From Macrostomum hystrix (Eukaryota > Platyhelminthes > Macrostomidae), in assembly GCA_950097015.1 (NCBI GenBank), contig CATNEN010000026.1, positions 1,220,001-1,284,000 on the forward strand: a DNA stretch of 64,000 nucleotides. Reading direction: 5' to 3'. The notes below the pieces were generated by a model. It made no database searches and was not told the DNA's origin. It worked only from the letters and a program-made list of their open reading frames with translations. Position 1 is the first letter of the stretch; every line of letters starts with the position of its first letter. Below are positions 42,630 through 55,153 of this stretch, one piece after another. Both the position numbers and the translations under genes were made by a program.

Positions 42630-45600
42630 ACAGACTATACTTAATTATTACTATTGTAGCCAGATTTATAAACTTGAACTGGAGCTTGTGGGCACCTATT
42701 GCCGTTTAGGAAAATTCAAGAAACCAACAATTGCAGTGCCACGCTTGGCCTCAACTACATGATTTTCGCACTACAAAGACTATACTTAATTACTATTGTA
42801 GCCCGATTTATAAACTTGAACTGGAGCTTGTGGGCACCTATTGCCGTTTAGGAAAATTCAAGAAACCAACAATTGCAGTGCCACGCTTGGCCTCAACTAC
42901 ATGATTTTCGCACTACAAAGACTATACTTAATTACTATTGTAGCCAGATTTATAAACTTGAACTGGAGCTTGTGGGCACCTATTGCCGTTTAGGAAAATT
43001 CAAGAAACCAACAATTGCAGTGCCACGCTTGGCCTCAACTACATGATTTTCGCACTACAAAGACTATACTTAATTACTATTGTAGCCAGATTTATAAACT
43101 TGAACTGGAGCTTGTGGGCACCTATTGCCGTTTAGGAAAATTCAAGAAACCAACAATTGCAGTGCCACGCTTGGCCTCAACTACATGATTTTCGCACTAC
43201 AAAGACTATACTTAATTACTATTGTAGCCAGATTTATAAACTTGAACTGGAGCTTGTGGGCACCTATTGCCGTTTAGGAAAATTCAAGAAACCAACAATT
43301 GCAGTGCCACGCTTGGCCTCAACTACATGATTTTCGCACTACAAAGACTATACTTAATTACTATTGTAGCCAGATTTATAAACTTGAACTGGAGCTTGTG
43401 GGCACCTATTGCCGTTTAGGAAAATTCAAGAAACCAACAATTGCAGTGCCACGCTTGGCCTCAACTACATGATTTTCGCACTACAAAGACTATACTTAAT
43501 TACTATTGTAGCCAGATTTATAAACTTGAACTGGAGCTTGTGGGCACCTATTGCCGTTTAGGAAAATTCAAGAAACCAACAATTGCAGTGCCACGCTTGG
43601 CCTCAACTACATGATTTTCGCACTACAAAGACTATACTTAATTACTATTGTAGCCAGATTTATAAACTTGAACTGGAGCTTGTGGGCACCTATTGCCGTT
43701 TAGGAAAATTCAAGAAACCAACAATTGCAGTGCCACGCTTGGCCTCAACTACATGATTTTCGCACTACAAAGACTATACTTAATTACTATTGTAGCCAGA
43801 TTTATAAACTTGAACTGGAGCTTGTGGGCACCTATTGCCGTTTAGGAAAATTCAAGAAACCAACAATTGCAGTGCCACGCTTGGCCTCAACTACATGATT
43901 TTCGCACTACAAAGACTATACTTAATTACTATTGTAGCCAGATTTATAAACTTGAACTGGAGCTTGTGGGCACCTATTGCCGTTTAGGAAAATTCAAGAA
44001 ACCAACAATTGGTGCCACGCTTGACCTCAACTACATGATTTTCGCACTTCAAAGACTATACTTAATTACTATTGTAGCCAGATTTATAAACTTGAACTGG
44101 AGCTTGTGGGCACCTATTGCCGTTTAGGAAAATTCAAGAAACCAACAATTGCAGTGCCACGCTTGGCCTCAACTACATGATTTTCGCACTACAAAGACTA
44201 TACTTAATTACTATTGTAGCCAGGTTTATAAACTTGAACTGGAGCTTGTGGGCACCTATTGCTGTTTAGGAAAATGCAAGAAACCAACAATTGGTGCCAC
44301 GCTTGACCTCAACTACATGATTTTCGCACTTCAAAGACTATACTTAATTACTATTGTAGCCAGATTTATAAACTTGAACTGGAGCTTGTGGGCACCTATT
44401 GCTGTTTAGGAAAATGCAAGAAACCAACAATTGGTGCCACGCTTGGCCTCAACTACATGATTTTCGCACTTCAAAGACTATACTTAATTACTATTGTAGC
44501 CAGATTTATAAACTTGAACTGGAGCTTGTGGGCACCTATTGCTGTTTAGGAAAATGCAAGAAACCAACAATTGGTGCCACGCTTGACCTCAACTACATGA
44601 TTTTCGCACTTCAAAGACTATACTTAATTACTATTGTAGCCAGATTTATAAACTTGAACTGGAGCTTGTGGGCACCTATTGCCGTTTAGGAAAATTCAAG
44701 AAACCAACAATTGCAGTGCCACGCTTGGCCTCAACTACATGATTTTCGCACTACAAAGACTATACTTAATTACTATTGTAGCCAGGTTTATAAACTTGAA
44801 CTGGAGCTTGTGGGCACCTATTGCTGTTTAGGAAAATGCAAGAAACCAACAATTGGTGCCACGCTTGACCTCAACTACATGATTTTCGCACTTCAAAGAC
44901 TATACTTAATTACTATTGTAGCCAGATTTATAAACTTGAACTGGAGCTTGTGGGCACCTATTGCCGTTTAGGAAAATTCAAGAAACCAACAATTGCAGTG
45001 CCACGCTTGGCCTCAACTACATGATTTTCGCACTTCAAAGACTATACTGAATTACTATTGTAGCCAGATTTATAAACTTGAACTGGAGCTTGTGGGCACC
45101 TATTGCTGTTTAGGAAAATGCAAGAAACCAACAATTGGTGCCACGCTTGACCTCAACTACATGATTTTCGCACTTCAAAGACTATACTTAATTACTATTG
45201 TAGCCAGATTTATAAACTTGAACTGGAGCTTGTGGGCACCTATTGCCGTTTAGGAAAATTCAAGAAACCAACAATTGCAGTGCCACGCTTGGCCTCAACT
45301 ACATGATTTTCGCACTACAAAGACTATACTTAATTACTATTGTAGCCAGGTTTATAAACTTGAACTGGAGCTTGTGGGCACCTATTGCTGTTTAGGAAAA
45401 TGCAAGAAACCAACAATTGGTGCCACGCTTGACCTCAACTACATGATTTTCGCACTTCAAAGACTATACTTAATTACTATTGTAGCCAGATTTATAAACT
45501 TGAACTGGAGCTTGTGGGCACCTATTGCCGTTTAGGAAAATTCAAGAAACCAACAATTGCAGTGCCACGCTTGGCCTCAACTACATGATTTTCGCACTTC

Positions 45601-46157
45601 AAAGACTATACTGAATTACTATTGTAGCCAGATTTATAAACTTGAACTGGAGCTTGTGGGCACCTATTGCTGTTTAGGAAAATGCAAGAAACCAACAATT
45701 GGTGCCACGCTTGACCTCAACTACATGATTTTCGCACTTCAAAGACTATACTTAATTACTATTGTAGCCAGATTTATAAACTTGAACTGGAGCTTGTGGG
45801 CACCTATTGCTGTTTAGGAAAATGCAAGAAACCAACAATTGGTGCCACGCTTGACCTCAACTACATGATTTTCGCACTTCAAAGACTATACTTAATTACT
45901 ATTGTAGCCAGATTTATAAACTTGAACTGGAGCTTGTGGGCACCTATTGCTGTTTAGGAAAATGCAAGAAACCAACAATTGGTGCCACGCTTGACCTCAA
46001 CTACATGATTTTCGCACTTCAAAGACTATACTTAATTACTATTGTAGCCAGATTTATAAACTTGAACTGGAGCTTGTGGGCACCTATTGCTGTTTAGGAA
46101 AATGCAAGAAACCAACAATTGGTGCCACGCTTGACCTCAACTACATGATTTTCGCAG
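42630..46157. repeat. 142/140-bp satellite, about 25 copies with changing higher-order structure
   Basis: The unit contains ATTTATAAACTTGAACTGGA and GTGGGCACCTATTGCCGTTT. Two types occur. Type A (142 bp) has CAATTGCAGTGCC, CTTGGCC and CACTACAAAG. Type B (140 bp) has CAATTGGTGCC, CTTGACC and CACTTCAAAG. From 42630 to about 44000 the array is all A. From about 44000 to 45700 A and B alternate as 282-bp dimers, with a further variant (CTGAATTACT, at about 45049 and 45613) every second dimer, giving a 564-bp unit. From 45700 to the end it is all B. A diverged single copy follows at about 46245-46330. Repeated 86-codon ORFs carry no coding signal. Confidence 0.95.
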
Positions 46158-46330
46158 CCAGTTTCCCAGTTTCCCCAGTTTCTCCAGTTTCCATGGAGAG
46201 ACCTGGCGTATATTGTTGTTGTTGTTGTTGTTGTTTCGCAGCACACAGACTACTTAATTATTACTATTGTAGCCAGAGTTATAAACTTTAACTGGGGCTC
46301 GAGCTTGTGGGCACCTATTGCCGTTTGCAT

Positions 46331-47030
46331 GCACTTGTCACCACTGTCTGCTGTTGTTTGTGTCTCATGCTTGGTTTGCGTGCGACTGGGTTGGGCCGTC
46401 TGTCTGGGATCCCCCAAATCCCCAGCCCTGCAGGGTCTGGAAATTAGACTGCATGAACGCATATATAAGGAGCCGCGATATCAGACTGGTTCTTTACTGT
46501 GTGTTTCAATTCTGGCCTTACTTCTGCCTTTGAGTTATTACAACTTACTCAAGAAGCCGTTTACAAATTATCAGTAAGATATATACATGTAGCTTGTGGA
46601 TGCACAGCACGATTTTGTGAATGTCACACGATATGACATCCCTCAGAGAAACGGAAATTAAAGGGAAGCATTCTTCATGAACTTATACTCATCTATGAGC
46701 AAAATGAGGTGTGCAACGAAGCCAATAATGAGGTAAGTCAGAGTTTAACAAACACTAGCCCATATCAAAATAATAAATATATATGTGTGTGTATCTGGCT
46801 TAACCTAAAGTCAGTACAACTACTGTACCGTACTTTATGTTTGTCAGTAGATGAATCGGAGATAATCCGAGAATCCATCAATAAATTATTTTTATGAGGC
46901 CTATAAACCAATATCAAGAGCAATGTTTCAAAATACGGATATATGACTTAGTATTTATTTTTTAAGTTAGTAATCAGCACCAACAGCTTGGAACTTGAAA
47001 GTTCATTCAGTCCATTGTGCTAAGCTGTTT
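46331..47030. other. No gene seen
   Basis: Short ORFs only, with no family features or splice support. Confidence 0.4.
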
Positions 47031-47540
47031 TCAAAAAGAAATGACGAAGCAAAACCAGCCTAGACAGTGTCTCGTCAGAAAGGATCGTGAACGAACTTTG
47101 GTCAGAAAAGTTCCACTGACCGAAAAGGCGCGCTCAGCTTCAACACTTGTCGGAGGGATGAGCATCACAGCTTCACGCTGCTGTGCAATGCGAAGAATCT
47201 CTCGACCAATGCGACTCTCCAGTGACATGCAGTGTGTTTTAGGCTTAGAGCTCTTCTCTAGGAATGACTTCACTTGATCAGCCAGACCGCTTTCATCTGC
47301 CACATCATCATTGTCGTCACCATAATGGGCATTTGTGGCTGAACTCAAATCAATGGAAGCTGAACTGGTGTCTTTATCAGTAGCAACTTGGGCAGCATCT
47401 TCAGCTGCATATAGGTTTAACTTACTAGCCAGTGTGATCAGTGAATACTTCACAGCATTTAACTCACTTTGTGAGTCAGTGATTCCATACCGAGATAAAA
47501 ATCAGGCGAATCGCGATTCGAGACTAGAAGCAATCTGAAT
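47031..47540 (-). pseudogene. hAT transposase C-terminal remnant
   Basis: The minus strand encodes ELNAVKYSLITLASKLNLYA, an acidic linker, SRIGREILRIAQQREAVMLI and PPTSVEAERAFSVSGTFLTK, followed by VRSRS. The last two stretches are the hAT dimerisation (hATC) signature. Upstream in the same frame, LESRFA is followed by a stop before FLSRYGITDSQ, and after VRSRS the normal LCFLRNYF ending is out of frame. The catalytic core is missing. It is a decayed hAT copy nested in the giant element. Confidence 0.8.
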
Positions 47541-48281
47541 TAAACAAAGCATCTCAAAATTTTCTCATTTACACGTTGCATGAGCAGTTGCTTAACTTTA
47601 TACTCGCAATCAGGCATGAGTCGCTTTCTGTTATTTTTGTAATTAAAAAACACAAAAACAATAAAAAGCACAGCTAAGCAAGAGTGAGAAGATAAGCAAA
47701 AAAGGCGTTCGACAGGGTGACGGAAAAAAATCTCGTTTATAAGGTGAGCGGCATGTTGAATCAAAGGCTCATAGGCTCATAGATTCGTAGCAAAAGCCGT
47801 AGCAGGAATCGTTGCCAGAATCGCAGCACAGCAGTACAAGATTGAGCACAGAGAAGCAATAATGAGCACATAAGCAATAATGAGCACAAATAAGCAATAA
47901 TGAGCACAGATTAAGCAGGAGCACATACAAAAGCGGGCGCAACAGGAGAAAGATTCAGTCTTTAAAATTTCATCAACTTTCGGCGGACAAACCGTTACTG
48001 TTGATTGCGACTGATTACATTTGACTACTGTGCATGGGTCTGTGCAAAGTCTGCAAAATACCTTATTTCTGTAAATGTATTAATTTTGGACTGCTCCTGC
48101 ACAGCCCTCTGTTATGTATATTTGTATTATTGCATCCCATGCTTGGCTTGGATCAGTGATGCATCCTACATGTGGAAGTCAGTCACGAATTTCCCCTCTC
48201 AATCGGCAAGTAATCGGCGAGACAGCTTGCCACCTGTCTCACTGAGGTCAGTCCAGGGTTTGCACTTTCTCAACACGCAAG
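47541..48281. other. Non-coding stretch with a short GAGCACAAATAAGCAATAAT repeat
   Basis: About four irregular ~20-bp units lie near 47840-47915. No gene seen otherwise. Confidence 0.5.
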
Positions 48282-48604
48282 TCAGGCGTCGGTGAGGCAG
48301 GTCTGCGGATCCAATATCGGCAGCACGGGTGTCACCTGGCCTTGCTTCCGTCTGCCGGTGGCGCCACCGCCGCTTCCGCCGCGACGCCGCCTCCGCCACC
48401 GAAGCCGCCAACCCAGGCAGCAGACGTCCAGGCCCATTCGCTTGACCTCCGGTTTCGAGCGCAGCTCCGTGATCAGGTTGGTCTGCAGCAGCTCCTGTAG
48501 AAGGTCCTGGCGGGACAAGCCTGGAGCTGATGGATTGTCCAAGTTGACAACCAAGTTTGAGAGCCCGTTGATGCGTCTGATGAAGACTATACGTGTCGGT
48601 AGGC
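48282..48604 (-). CDS. Probable exon of an unrecognised gene
   Basis: After an acceptor-like ACTACTCAAACAG the minus strand reads LPTRIVFIRRINGLSNLVVN then LDNPSAPGLSRQDLLQELLQ and TNLITELRSKPEVKRMGLDV, an ordered, protein-like sequence with good codon use. It continues into an Arg/Gly-rich tail and a stop at 48282. I do not recognise the family and found no matching upstream exon, so the gene model is incomplete. Part of the tail may be intron, since a donor-like CAG|GTGACA occurs near 48330. It lies inside the giant element and could be cargo or a captured host fragment. Confidence 0.4.
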
Positions 48605-48689
48605 CTGTTTGAGTAGTGCAGGTGAGTACGGGCTTGATGTCTAACAGGTACCATGCCAAGCAGAACAGGTGAACACTGTGTCTAACAGA

Positions 48690-48870
48690 ACAGGTGATCA
48701 CAGGCTCTGTCTAACAGGTGACGCTCTCTGTCTAACAGTTGACGCTGTCGGCCTAACAAATGACGCTCTTTGTCTAACAGGTGACGCTCTTTGTCTACCA
48801 GGTGGCGCTCTCTGTCTAACAATTGACGCTGTCGGCCTAACAAATGACGCTCTTGGTCTAACAGGTATTT
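48690..48870. repeat. ~20-bp degenerate tandem repeat (GACGCTCTCTGTCTAACAG)
   Basis: About eight irregular units just upstream (on the minus strand) of the unknown exon. It behaves as intronic or spacer minisatellite. Confidence 0.75.
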
Positions 48871-49846
48871 CTAACAGAAATGAATTCCAGAATGACAGAT
48901 TTAGAATGACAAATGAATTCCAGAATGACTAGTGATGGACAGATTAAAACAGGACTTGATCTTCATTCATATTCACATTAGAAAATGTCAAGTAACTTAC
49001 TGGAAATGCAGGCGCATCACTGATCTAGACCACAGGTCGAAGAGAGGTAGCCACGTGGCTAGTGCACTAGGCAGAATCGCACATCAAGAGTCAGCAGCTG
49101 CCATCAGACACAAGTTAATCCTGGAATGGTGCAGGCTTTAGCACAACGTATTAATAATGTCAAATCAAAGTGAATGAAGTACTGCGATAAAATGACTCCG
49201 TGATGGCAAAGGAAAGAAGATTAAAGGCAACACAATTATCCAAAAATAGGCTTCAGGCCATCCACCATCCACCATTCACGCGAAGCATAAAAGACTTGGC
49301 CTTTGCAGAAATATTTAATAGTATTCAGCGGTACTTGTAACTGTCTAAATAGACACTTGTACAAGCCTTCCGCACAAGTAGGAGATGCAAGTTGGGCGAA
49401 TGTTTATGAGTTCGATTTTTCAGACACGGTTTACATATTCGAGAAACAGTAATTGACTTTTGTCTAAATTTATTCTTGTCAAAAGGTGTGTTTGAGATCG
49501 ACCCATTTTATTTTTAAATACAAGGCTGCTTTGCTGATCGGGCTATTTGTATTTAGCAGAATTTAATTTGTAAGAAATTCATAAAGTACACTTTTCCTAT
49601 TGTCTTAAATCATGTCATTCAATTACCATAGTGTTCGCTTTAATTATCTGTTTTTTGAGCCAAGAAAAGTTGAAAAAATTCTTTCTGAAGAAGAGAAGCT
49701 TTAGAAACAAATATTAGTTTTAAAAAATTTCACGATAAGTCGTTTATCTCTACGACTTAGAGACGAAAAACAATTATATAGGGTGCGTACGAAAACAATT
49801 ATAACTATCTAATTATAATTATAACTTCCACCAATAATTGGAGAGG
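48871..49846. other. No gene seen
   Basis: Short ORFs without support. Confidence 0.4.
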
Positions 49847-50004
49847 CAATCTTCGGCTGAATATGCGGACTTTGACTATAACTATAAATCAACTATATAA
49901 TCAACTGTAAATAATCAACTAATAATCAACTAATAATCAACTATGAATATTCAACTATATATAATATTAAAATATCCTAAGTCCGCAGATTCAGCCGAAG
50001 ATTG
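49847..50004. repeat. Inverted-repeat element with 25-bp arms (MITE-like)
   Basis: CAATCTTCGGCTGAATATGCGGACT at 49847-49871 (two 12-13-base halves) is complementary, with one mismatch, to 49980-50004, around an AT-rich centre with AATCAACTAT repeats. No target duplication was identified, so the ends are not proven. Confidence 0.6.
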
Positions 50005-50060
50005 CCCGATCTAAGGCGTCTTAGTCTTAGGCGTATTCTTCTTCTTTTTCTCTCCGCGAC

Positions 50061-50061
<1 letters not shown>

Positions 50062-50096
<35 letters not shown>
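50062..50096. repeat. (GGC)n microsatellite
   Basis: About twelve uninterrupted GGC units. Confidence 0.95.
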
Positions 50097-50099
<3 letters not shown>

Positions 50100-52269
50100 A
50101 TCCACCATATTCTGGAATTTTGCATTAAATGCAAATTTTTTTATAAATGAGCAATAACAATAATGTGTTGTAAGGCATGCTCTGTGGAAAAGTTAGCCCA
50201 TTTAAATGGGCATCAGAAAGTCAGAATTAAAATGAGATTTTTTATGACCGAGCAACAACAGTTATGAAACGACTTGCTTTCTAGGAAATATGGTTTCTAT
50301 TCTGCATGTTATGAGGGACCATTTAAATTAACGTTTCGCGGTCAATTTCTATGAAGACAAGGGTTACGTCAAGTTATAAATTGCTTGTTTCACAGTATAA
50401 AAGCGAGGCATTTTGTGAAAGCGGAGAATATTGAAATTTAGCAGAATACAATATGAAGTAATGTGCAGAGCTGGACAAGTGTTACTGCTAATCACAGGCT
50501 TGGGGAGGCAGTATGAGTCTGCTGTTTGTTTTATGTTTGACTTGCACAGTCGAAGTGTTTGACTCAAACAATATGAATCTACTGCTCTCAACCCAGTGCC
50601 GATGTCCTAACTTGTCAGCTTGGCTCATAGCTAATATGTGACCTGCTATGATCATCACTAAATGAATGCACCCTCATTCTATTCACGTATTAAAATGTAC
50701 ACCTCTAAGAGTATAAAGTTTCAGTGTATTATAAATAGTGAGCTATCCAAGCCTTTTTACATAGGCTACAGAGTTTATGCTTATCTTAATAAGTCTTAAT
50801 ATTAGGAAAAAAAACTGTATAGTGGGTCTATACGCATAGCTTATTGGCTGGCCACTCGTCATAATTGTATAGAAACAATGCATTATTCTAAATGAAATTA
50901 GGACCCAGGAATATAAATTCTTATTAAGATTTCCAAGCAACTACTGGGATATGGGATCTATGACCTGGGAGCCTAGGATCAAGGACTAGTATTGCCATTG
51001 CAGTTTGGCCTTTTTTCTGTAGCCCTAAAAAAATTCCGCAGGGCTTAATTCTATGATTGAATTGATAATTAGTGGAATATGTAATCCAAAGTAAACTAAT
51101 TGACTATTGTATATCCACTTCCAAAAATGGTATTATCAGTATGGTATACTTGCCAATTTGCACCCACTTCATAGGTCACATATTTAAAAGAATTGTGCTT
51201 TTAAATGAAAGATTGAATAAAATGAGGGGAAGAAATAAGAAAATTGGAACCAAAGTCTAACATCTGTCATCTATAGGGTAATGTATCATCAACCAAACAA
51301 GAATGTGTATTTTTTAACTTCGAACCTAAGCTACAGATTTTCTATTTAAGATATGATGATAAATCAAAAGCCAAGTTATAGAAAACAGTTACATCTTTCT
51401 AAAAAGTGTCTGCTTTTGCTATTTTGTCAAATAGAAAAAAGTTATTCCTGTAACTAGGTTTCATCTAAAACCTAACAATGATTTTCATGTATCTTCAAAC
51501 CAAATGGAGAAGTTGGTGTTTGGTTTTACAATTTGAGTGAGTGGTTTAATCTTATTTTGCCATATGAAGTGCTGTCAAAGTGTAGACTACAATTCTGTGT
51601 AAGCTAGAAGGATAGGAATGTGAGGGATGGGAATGTGAGTGAATAGGAATGGGAGGAAGGGAAAAGGATCCCTGTGGCCCCGTGGCACTTGGGTGCCGCA
51701 GCCCCTCATGCAGCAGCTACATGAGTTTAATACTCTGGCACCTTCTATTTGCTGCTGAGCATAGCTCACACAGGTAGGAAACATTGGCAACTATAAAAAT
51801 TTCTGCTACATATTTTTAATGCCATCCAAACAAAAATAACTGCCTATGTCCCATAGCTACTGAACTTGAGCTCTGAGTGAGCATGGACATGGTCAGGTTT
51901 ATTAAATGTTTTTAGTGGGATCACATTTTTCACATTGCTTGAATGGGGAGTAGGTTATCTAGGGAATATAAGATCTATGGACACTGACCTATTAGGACAG
52001 GGTTGGTAACCATTTTTATCTTGTAGGCCAGATAGAGATTTGAGCACATGGGTCATGGCTTATGAACACATGGAAGAAGTGGAAGTGTAAGTAGAAGAGT
52101 AGAAGCTTAGAGGGTGGAGTGGAGAGGAGGCTGCATTGGGTGGGGTTGGGTTTGGTAGATTTGGGCTAGATTTAGTAAGCCATGCAAGTAAAGTATGGGG
52201 TAGATATCTGCTCCTGTCCTGTCTGTCTACCTGTCTGTCTGCCTACCTGCCTGCCTGCCTGCTTGCCTG
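50097..52269. other. AT-rich non-coding stretch
   Basis: No gene seen. A short CTGT/CCTG microsatellite lies near 52220-52268. Confidence 0.4.
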
Positions 52270-52580
52270 AGGGCACTGGTCCCCTCTATAACAGGGGGGC
52301 ACTGACCCCTCTCTAGCAGGGAGGGCACTGATCACTCTAGCAGGGAGGGAACTGGCCCCTCTAGCAGGGAGGGCACTGACCCCTCTCTAGCAGGGAGGGC
52401 ACTGATCACTCTAGCAGGGAGGGAACTGGCCCCTCTAGCAGGGAGGGCACTGACCCCTCTCTAGCAGGGAGGGCACTGATCACTCTAGCAGGGAGGGAAC
52501 TGGCCCCTCTAGCAGGGAGGGCACTGACCCCTCTCTAGCAGGGAGGGCACTGACCCCTCTCTAGCAAGGAGGGCACTGAC
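52270..52580. repeat. ~25-bp minisatellite with 3-unit higher-order period
   Basis: GGCACTGACCCCTCTCTAGC, GGCACTGATCACTCTAGCAG and GGAACTGGCCCCTCTAGCAG subunits rotate in a fixed order about three times, a ~74-bp higher-order unit, followed by two copies of the first type. Confidence 0.9.
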
Positions 52581-53579
52581 CACTTTCCAATCCCACGATC
52601 CCCTTTCCAATCCCATGATCTCAATTCTAATCCCATGATCTCAATTCTCTCCTCTCTGCCCCTTACTCCCTCCTGTCTGCCCGAATTAAACAATGAACAA
52701 TATAAACAATCCACAATACGAAAATAGTCAATAATATAGTCAACAAAATTAGCCATTTTTAATAAAAGAAACGAAATAATGATGTTTAGTTGTTCCTTGG
52801 TCTTTAATAAAGAGGAGAGTTAGGGAGAATGCGATGAGAATATGTTCTTCTCAGAGTTCTTCTGTTTTTCTCAATCTCAGATAGTCTTTGCAAAGCTCAA
52901 CGTTATAAAAATAAAGATGGACTAAAGTTTATTAGATTCGATAAACAATTTTCTTTCTTAGTGGAATCAACAAGTCCACTGTCTAATGACAAAATAGTTT
53001 GAGAGTCGAGACTGAACGAGCGTCTTTTTCTGGTCTTGTGTTAAATAGATGGTGTGATATGCAGGACACCATAATAGGCAAGCCAGGAGCCTCAAGACAG
53101 AGAGGACACGCGATTATGGGGTTTGGGAAATGGGGTGGGTGTCATTAAATGAATCACAGCGAATCGCACGCGAATATGGGGTTTTGGGAATGGGGTGGGT
53201 GTTAAATGACTGACAAATATTTTTGGTTTGGAAGGATCGATAAATTAAACGGCCGTTAGTTTGGCTCGGTGTGAGAAGGGTTTAGTCAAAGGACCCCTAT
53301 ATAGCAGCATCTGCACTGGAAGCTAAACGGAAAAGTTTAGTTTGTAGTTAAAATTAGTAGTTATTTGCAAGGACTACTAGAGTAGAAGGACGCGACACTT
53401 GAAGACTATGTAAATTTTATTAAAGGCCACTTTTCTAAGCGATGTCTTTTTTAAACGGATGCACATAGAAATTTACTTTTTTCGCTGGGACCTTCGAAAT
53501 TTATTGCCCTTGAAGATAAAATACATTTGCGTCTGGATAAACATATTTTTTAAACTCGCTAATCTGATGGCCCCTGCTA
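52581..53579. other. No gene seen
   Basis: AT-rich sequence; a partial direct repeat of CGCGAATATGGGGTTTTGGG-like text occurs near 53110 and 53165. Confidence 0.4.
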
Positions 53580-53815
53580 CCCCTGATGTGGGATAACTGC
53601 TGAAGTGGGATAACTGCTGCACTGGGAAAACTGCAGAAGTTGAATTACTGGATGAAGTTAGATAACTGCTGAAGTAAGATAACAGGTTAAGTGGGATTAC
53701 TCCTGAAGTGGGCTATCTGATGAAATGGGATTTCTGCCGATATGGGATAACTGTAGATGGGGGATAACTGGTGAAAGGGGATAGCTGCTTAAGGGGATAT
53801 CTGATGAAGTGACGA
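53580..53815. repeat. Degenerate ~17-bp repeat (GGGATAACTGCTGAAGT)
   Basis: About 12 diverged units. Isolated further units occur near 54365-54420, on the other side of two exons of the proline-rich gene. Confidence 0.75.
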
Positions 53816-54070
53816 ATTTAGTTAGTGACGAATTTTTTAATAACTGAATAATTCGGGGCGGCTTAATTGCTATTCACATTCTAAAATTAAAATTTGGACT
53901 GGAAGCGGAGCTGATATCTTCCTTTTTTCTAAGACTTGTGGCCAATAAAATTGCCCGATTTACACAGGGGCAGGGCAGATAGACAGGATCAGGCACACAT
54001 AGACAGAAAATAGCGTATATATTTTTTGGCTGGACCGACTTTTCCAAATTTTTGCTTCCCCAGAACTCAC

Positions 54071-55153
54071 CAAAAAGCGATGCCGCCGCCTCCTGGCGGC
54101 CCGCCCGGGCCCCAATGCCAGGGCGGCATGAATCCAAAATTTCTGCAAAATACAAGGCCTTCTGGCAATTGAATTGATTTAGAGAATTCCATCATTAGCT
54201 GTGAATCAGACAAAAAATTAACTTACCCTCGGCAAAAGGCGGACAAGCTCCGGAGCTTTACCTGCTCCATCAGGAGCAGGTAAGCTCGCACGCTGTCTCT
54301 CTGCAAATTTATAAAACAAAAAATATAGAGCAAGGACGAAGGACGGTTGTTAGTACAATCCTGTATAACTGATAAACGGGGATAACTCATGAAATGGGAT
54401 AACTAATGAACGGGGATGATTGCATGATAAAGTCAATAACTGAAGAAGTGGGATTTTGGAGAAGGATTTGGGATCAGAGAAGGACTTTGGATCTGGGATT
54501 AAAGCTGTAAATCCCAAAACCCCGAATCAACGAATAAATGCATATTTCTGCTATTGACTGCACTGAAGAATTAATTTATAAAGTTAGGAGGGTCACTGTC
54601 AACAGCACTATTTAAAGGCACAGAAACTCACATTCATCTTCCAATTTCGCCACTTGCGGCCTCCCCGATGATGAGGGCGGCCGCGGCGAATCTGCTGCTG
54701 GGGATGGGGGGGAGGGTGGGCTGGGCCTGGGTTGGGTTGGGGAGGGATGGGACGGGCTGGACGGGGGGGTTGGCCGACTGGGGCAGGGGTGGTAAGGGTG
54801 GGTTGTGGGCCTGGGTTGGGTTGAGGAGGGATGGGGCGGGCTGGACGGGGCGGTTGGCCGACTGGGGCAGGGGTGGTGAGGGTGGGTTGTGGGCCTGGGT
54901 TGGGTTGAGGAGGGATGGGGCGGGCTGGAAGGTTGGGTTGGGCGGGGAGAAGAGGGCGGACTGGGGCAGGGGCAGGCTGGGTCGGGATCGGGGGGGGAGC
55001 GCCGGCCACCCGGGCATATGAAGCCCTGGTGGCCGGCCTGGACGGTGGCGGCGAAGGCGGCGGCGTTGGCGGTGGCGGGGGGCGGGGCGGGGCCCGCAAG
55101 GGACGGGCGTCGGCCCGACCCTTTTTTCTGCCGGCCGATTTTTTCTTTGATGC
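54071..55153 (-). CDS. Proline-rich, basic protein of unknown function (partial, 3 exons seen)
   Basis: Exons on the minus strand: 55153-54632 (acceptor ATAATTTCAG, donor GTGAGT), 54300-54227 (TTTGCAG, GTAAGT) and 54142-54071 (TTTTGCAG, GTGAGT). Phases join (522 nt, then 74, then 72). The first exon begins ASKKKSAGRKKGRADARPL, then is over 120 residues of Pro-rich repeats (RPIPPQPNPGPQPTLTTPAP twice in full), ending in a basic RRGRPHHRGGRKWRNWKMN. The second encodes RDSVRAYLLLMEQVKLRSLS AFCRG. The third is Gly/Pro/aromatic-rich (NFGFMPPWHWGPGGPPGGGG). The first exon is very GC-rich while its surroundings are AT-rich. No start codon exon was found. If the next acceptor is the TCTTAG near 53935, the junction would make TGA, a stop split by the splice. 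Function unknown; the basic, Gly-rich ends would suit nucleic-acid binding. Confidence 0.5.

Noticed and set aside
43867-45817. Seven ORFs of 86 codons spaced 282 bp apart
   Set aside because: The spacing equals the satellite dimer. Frames bridge two monomers and carry no coding features.
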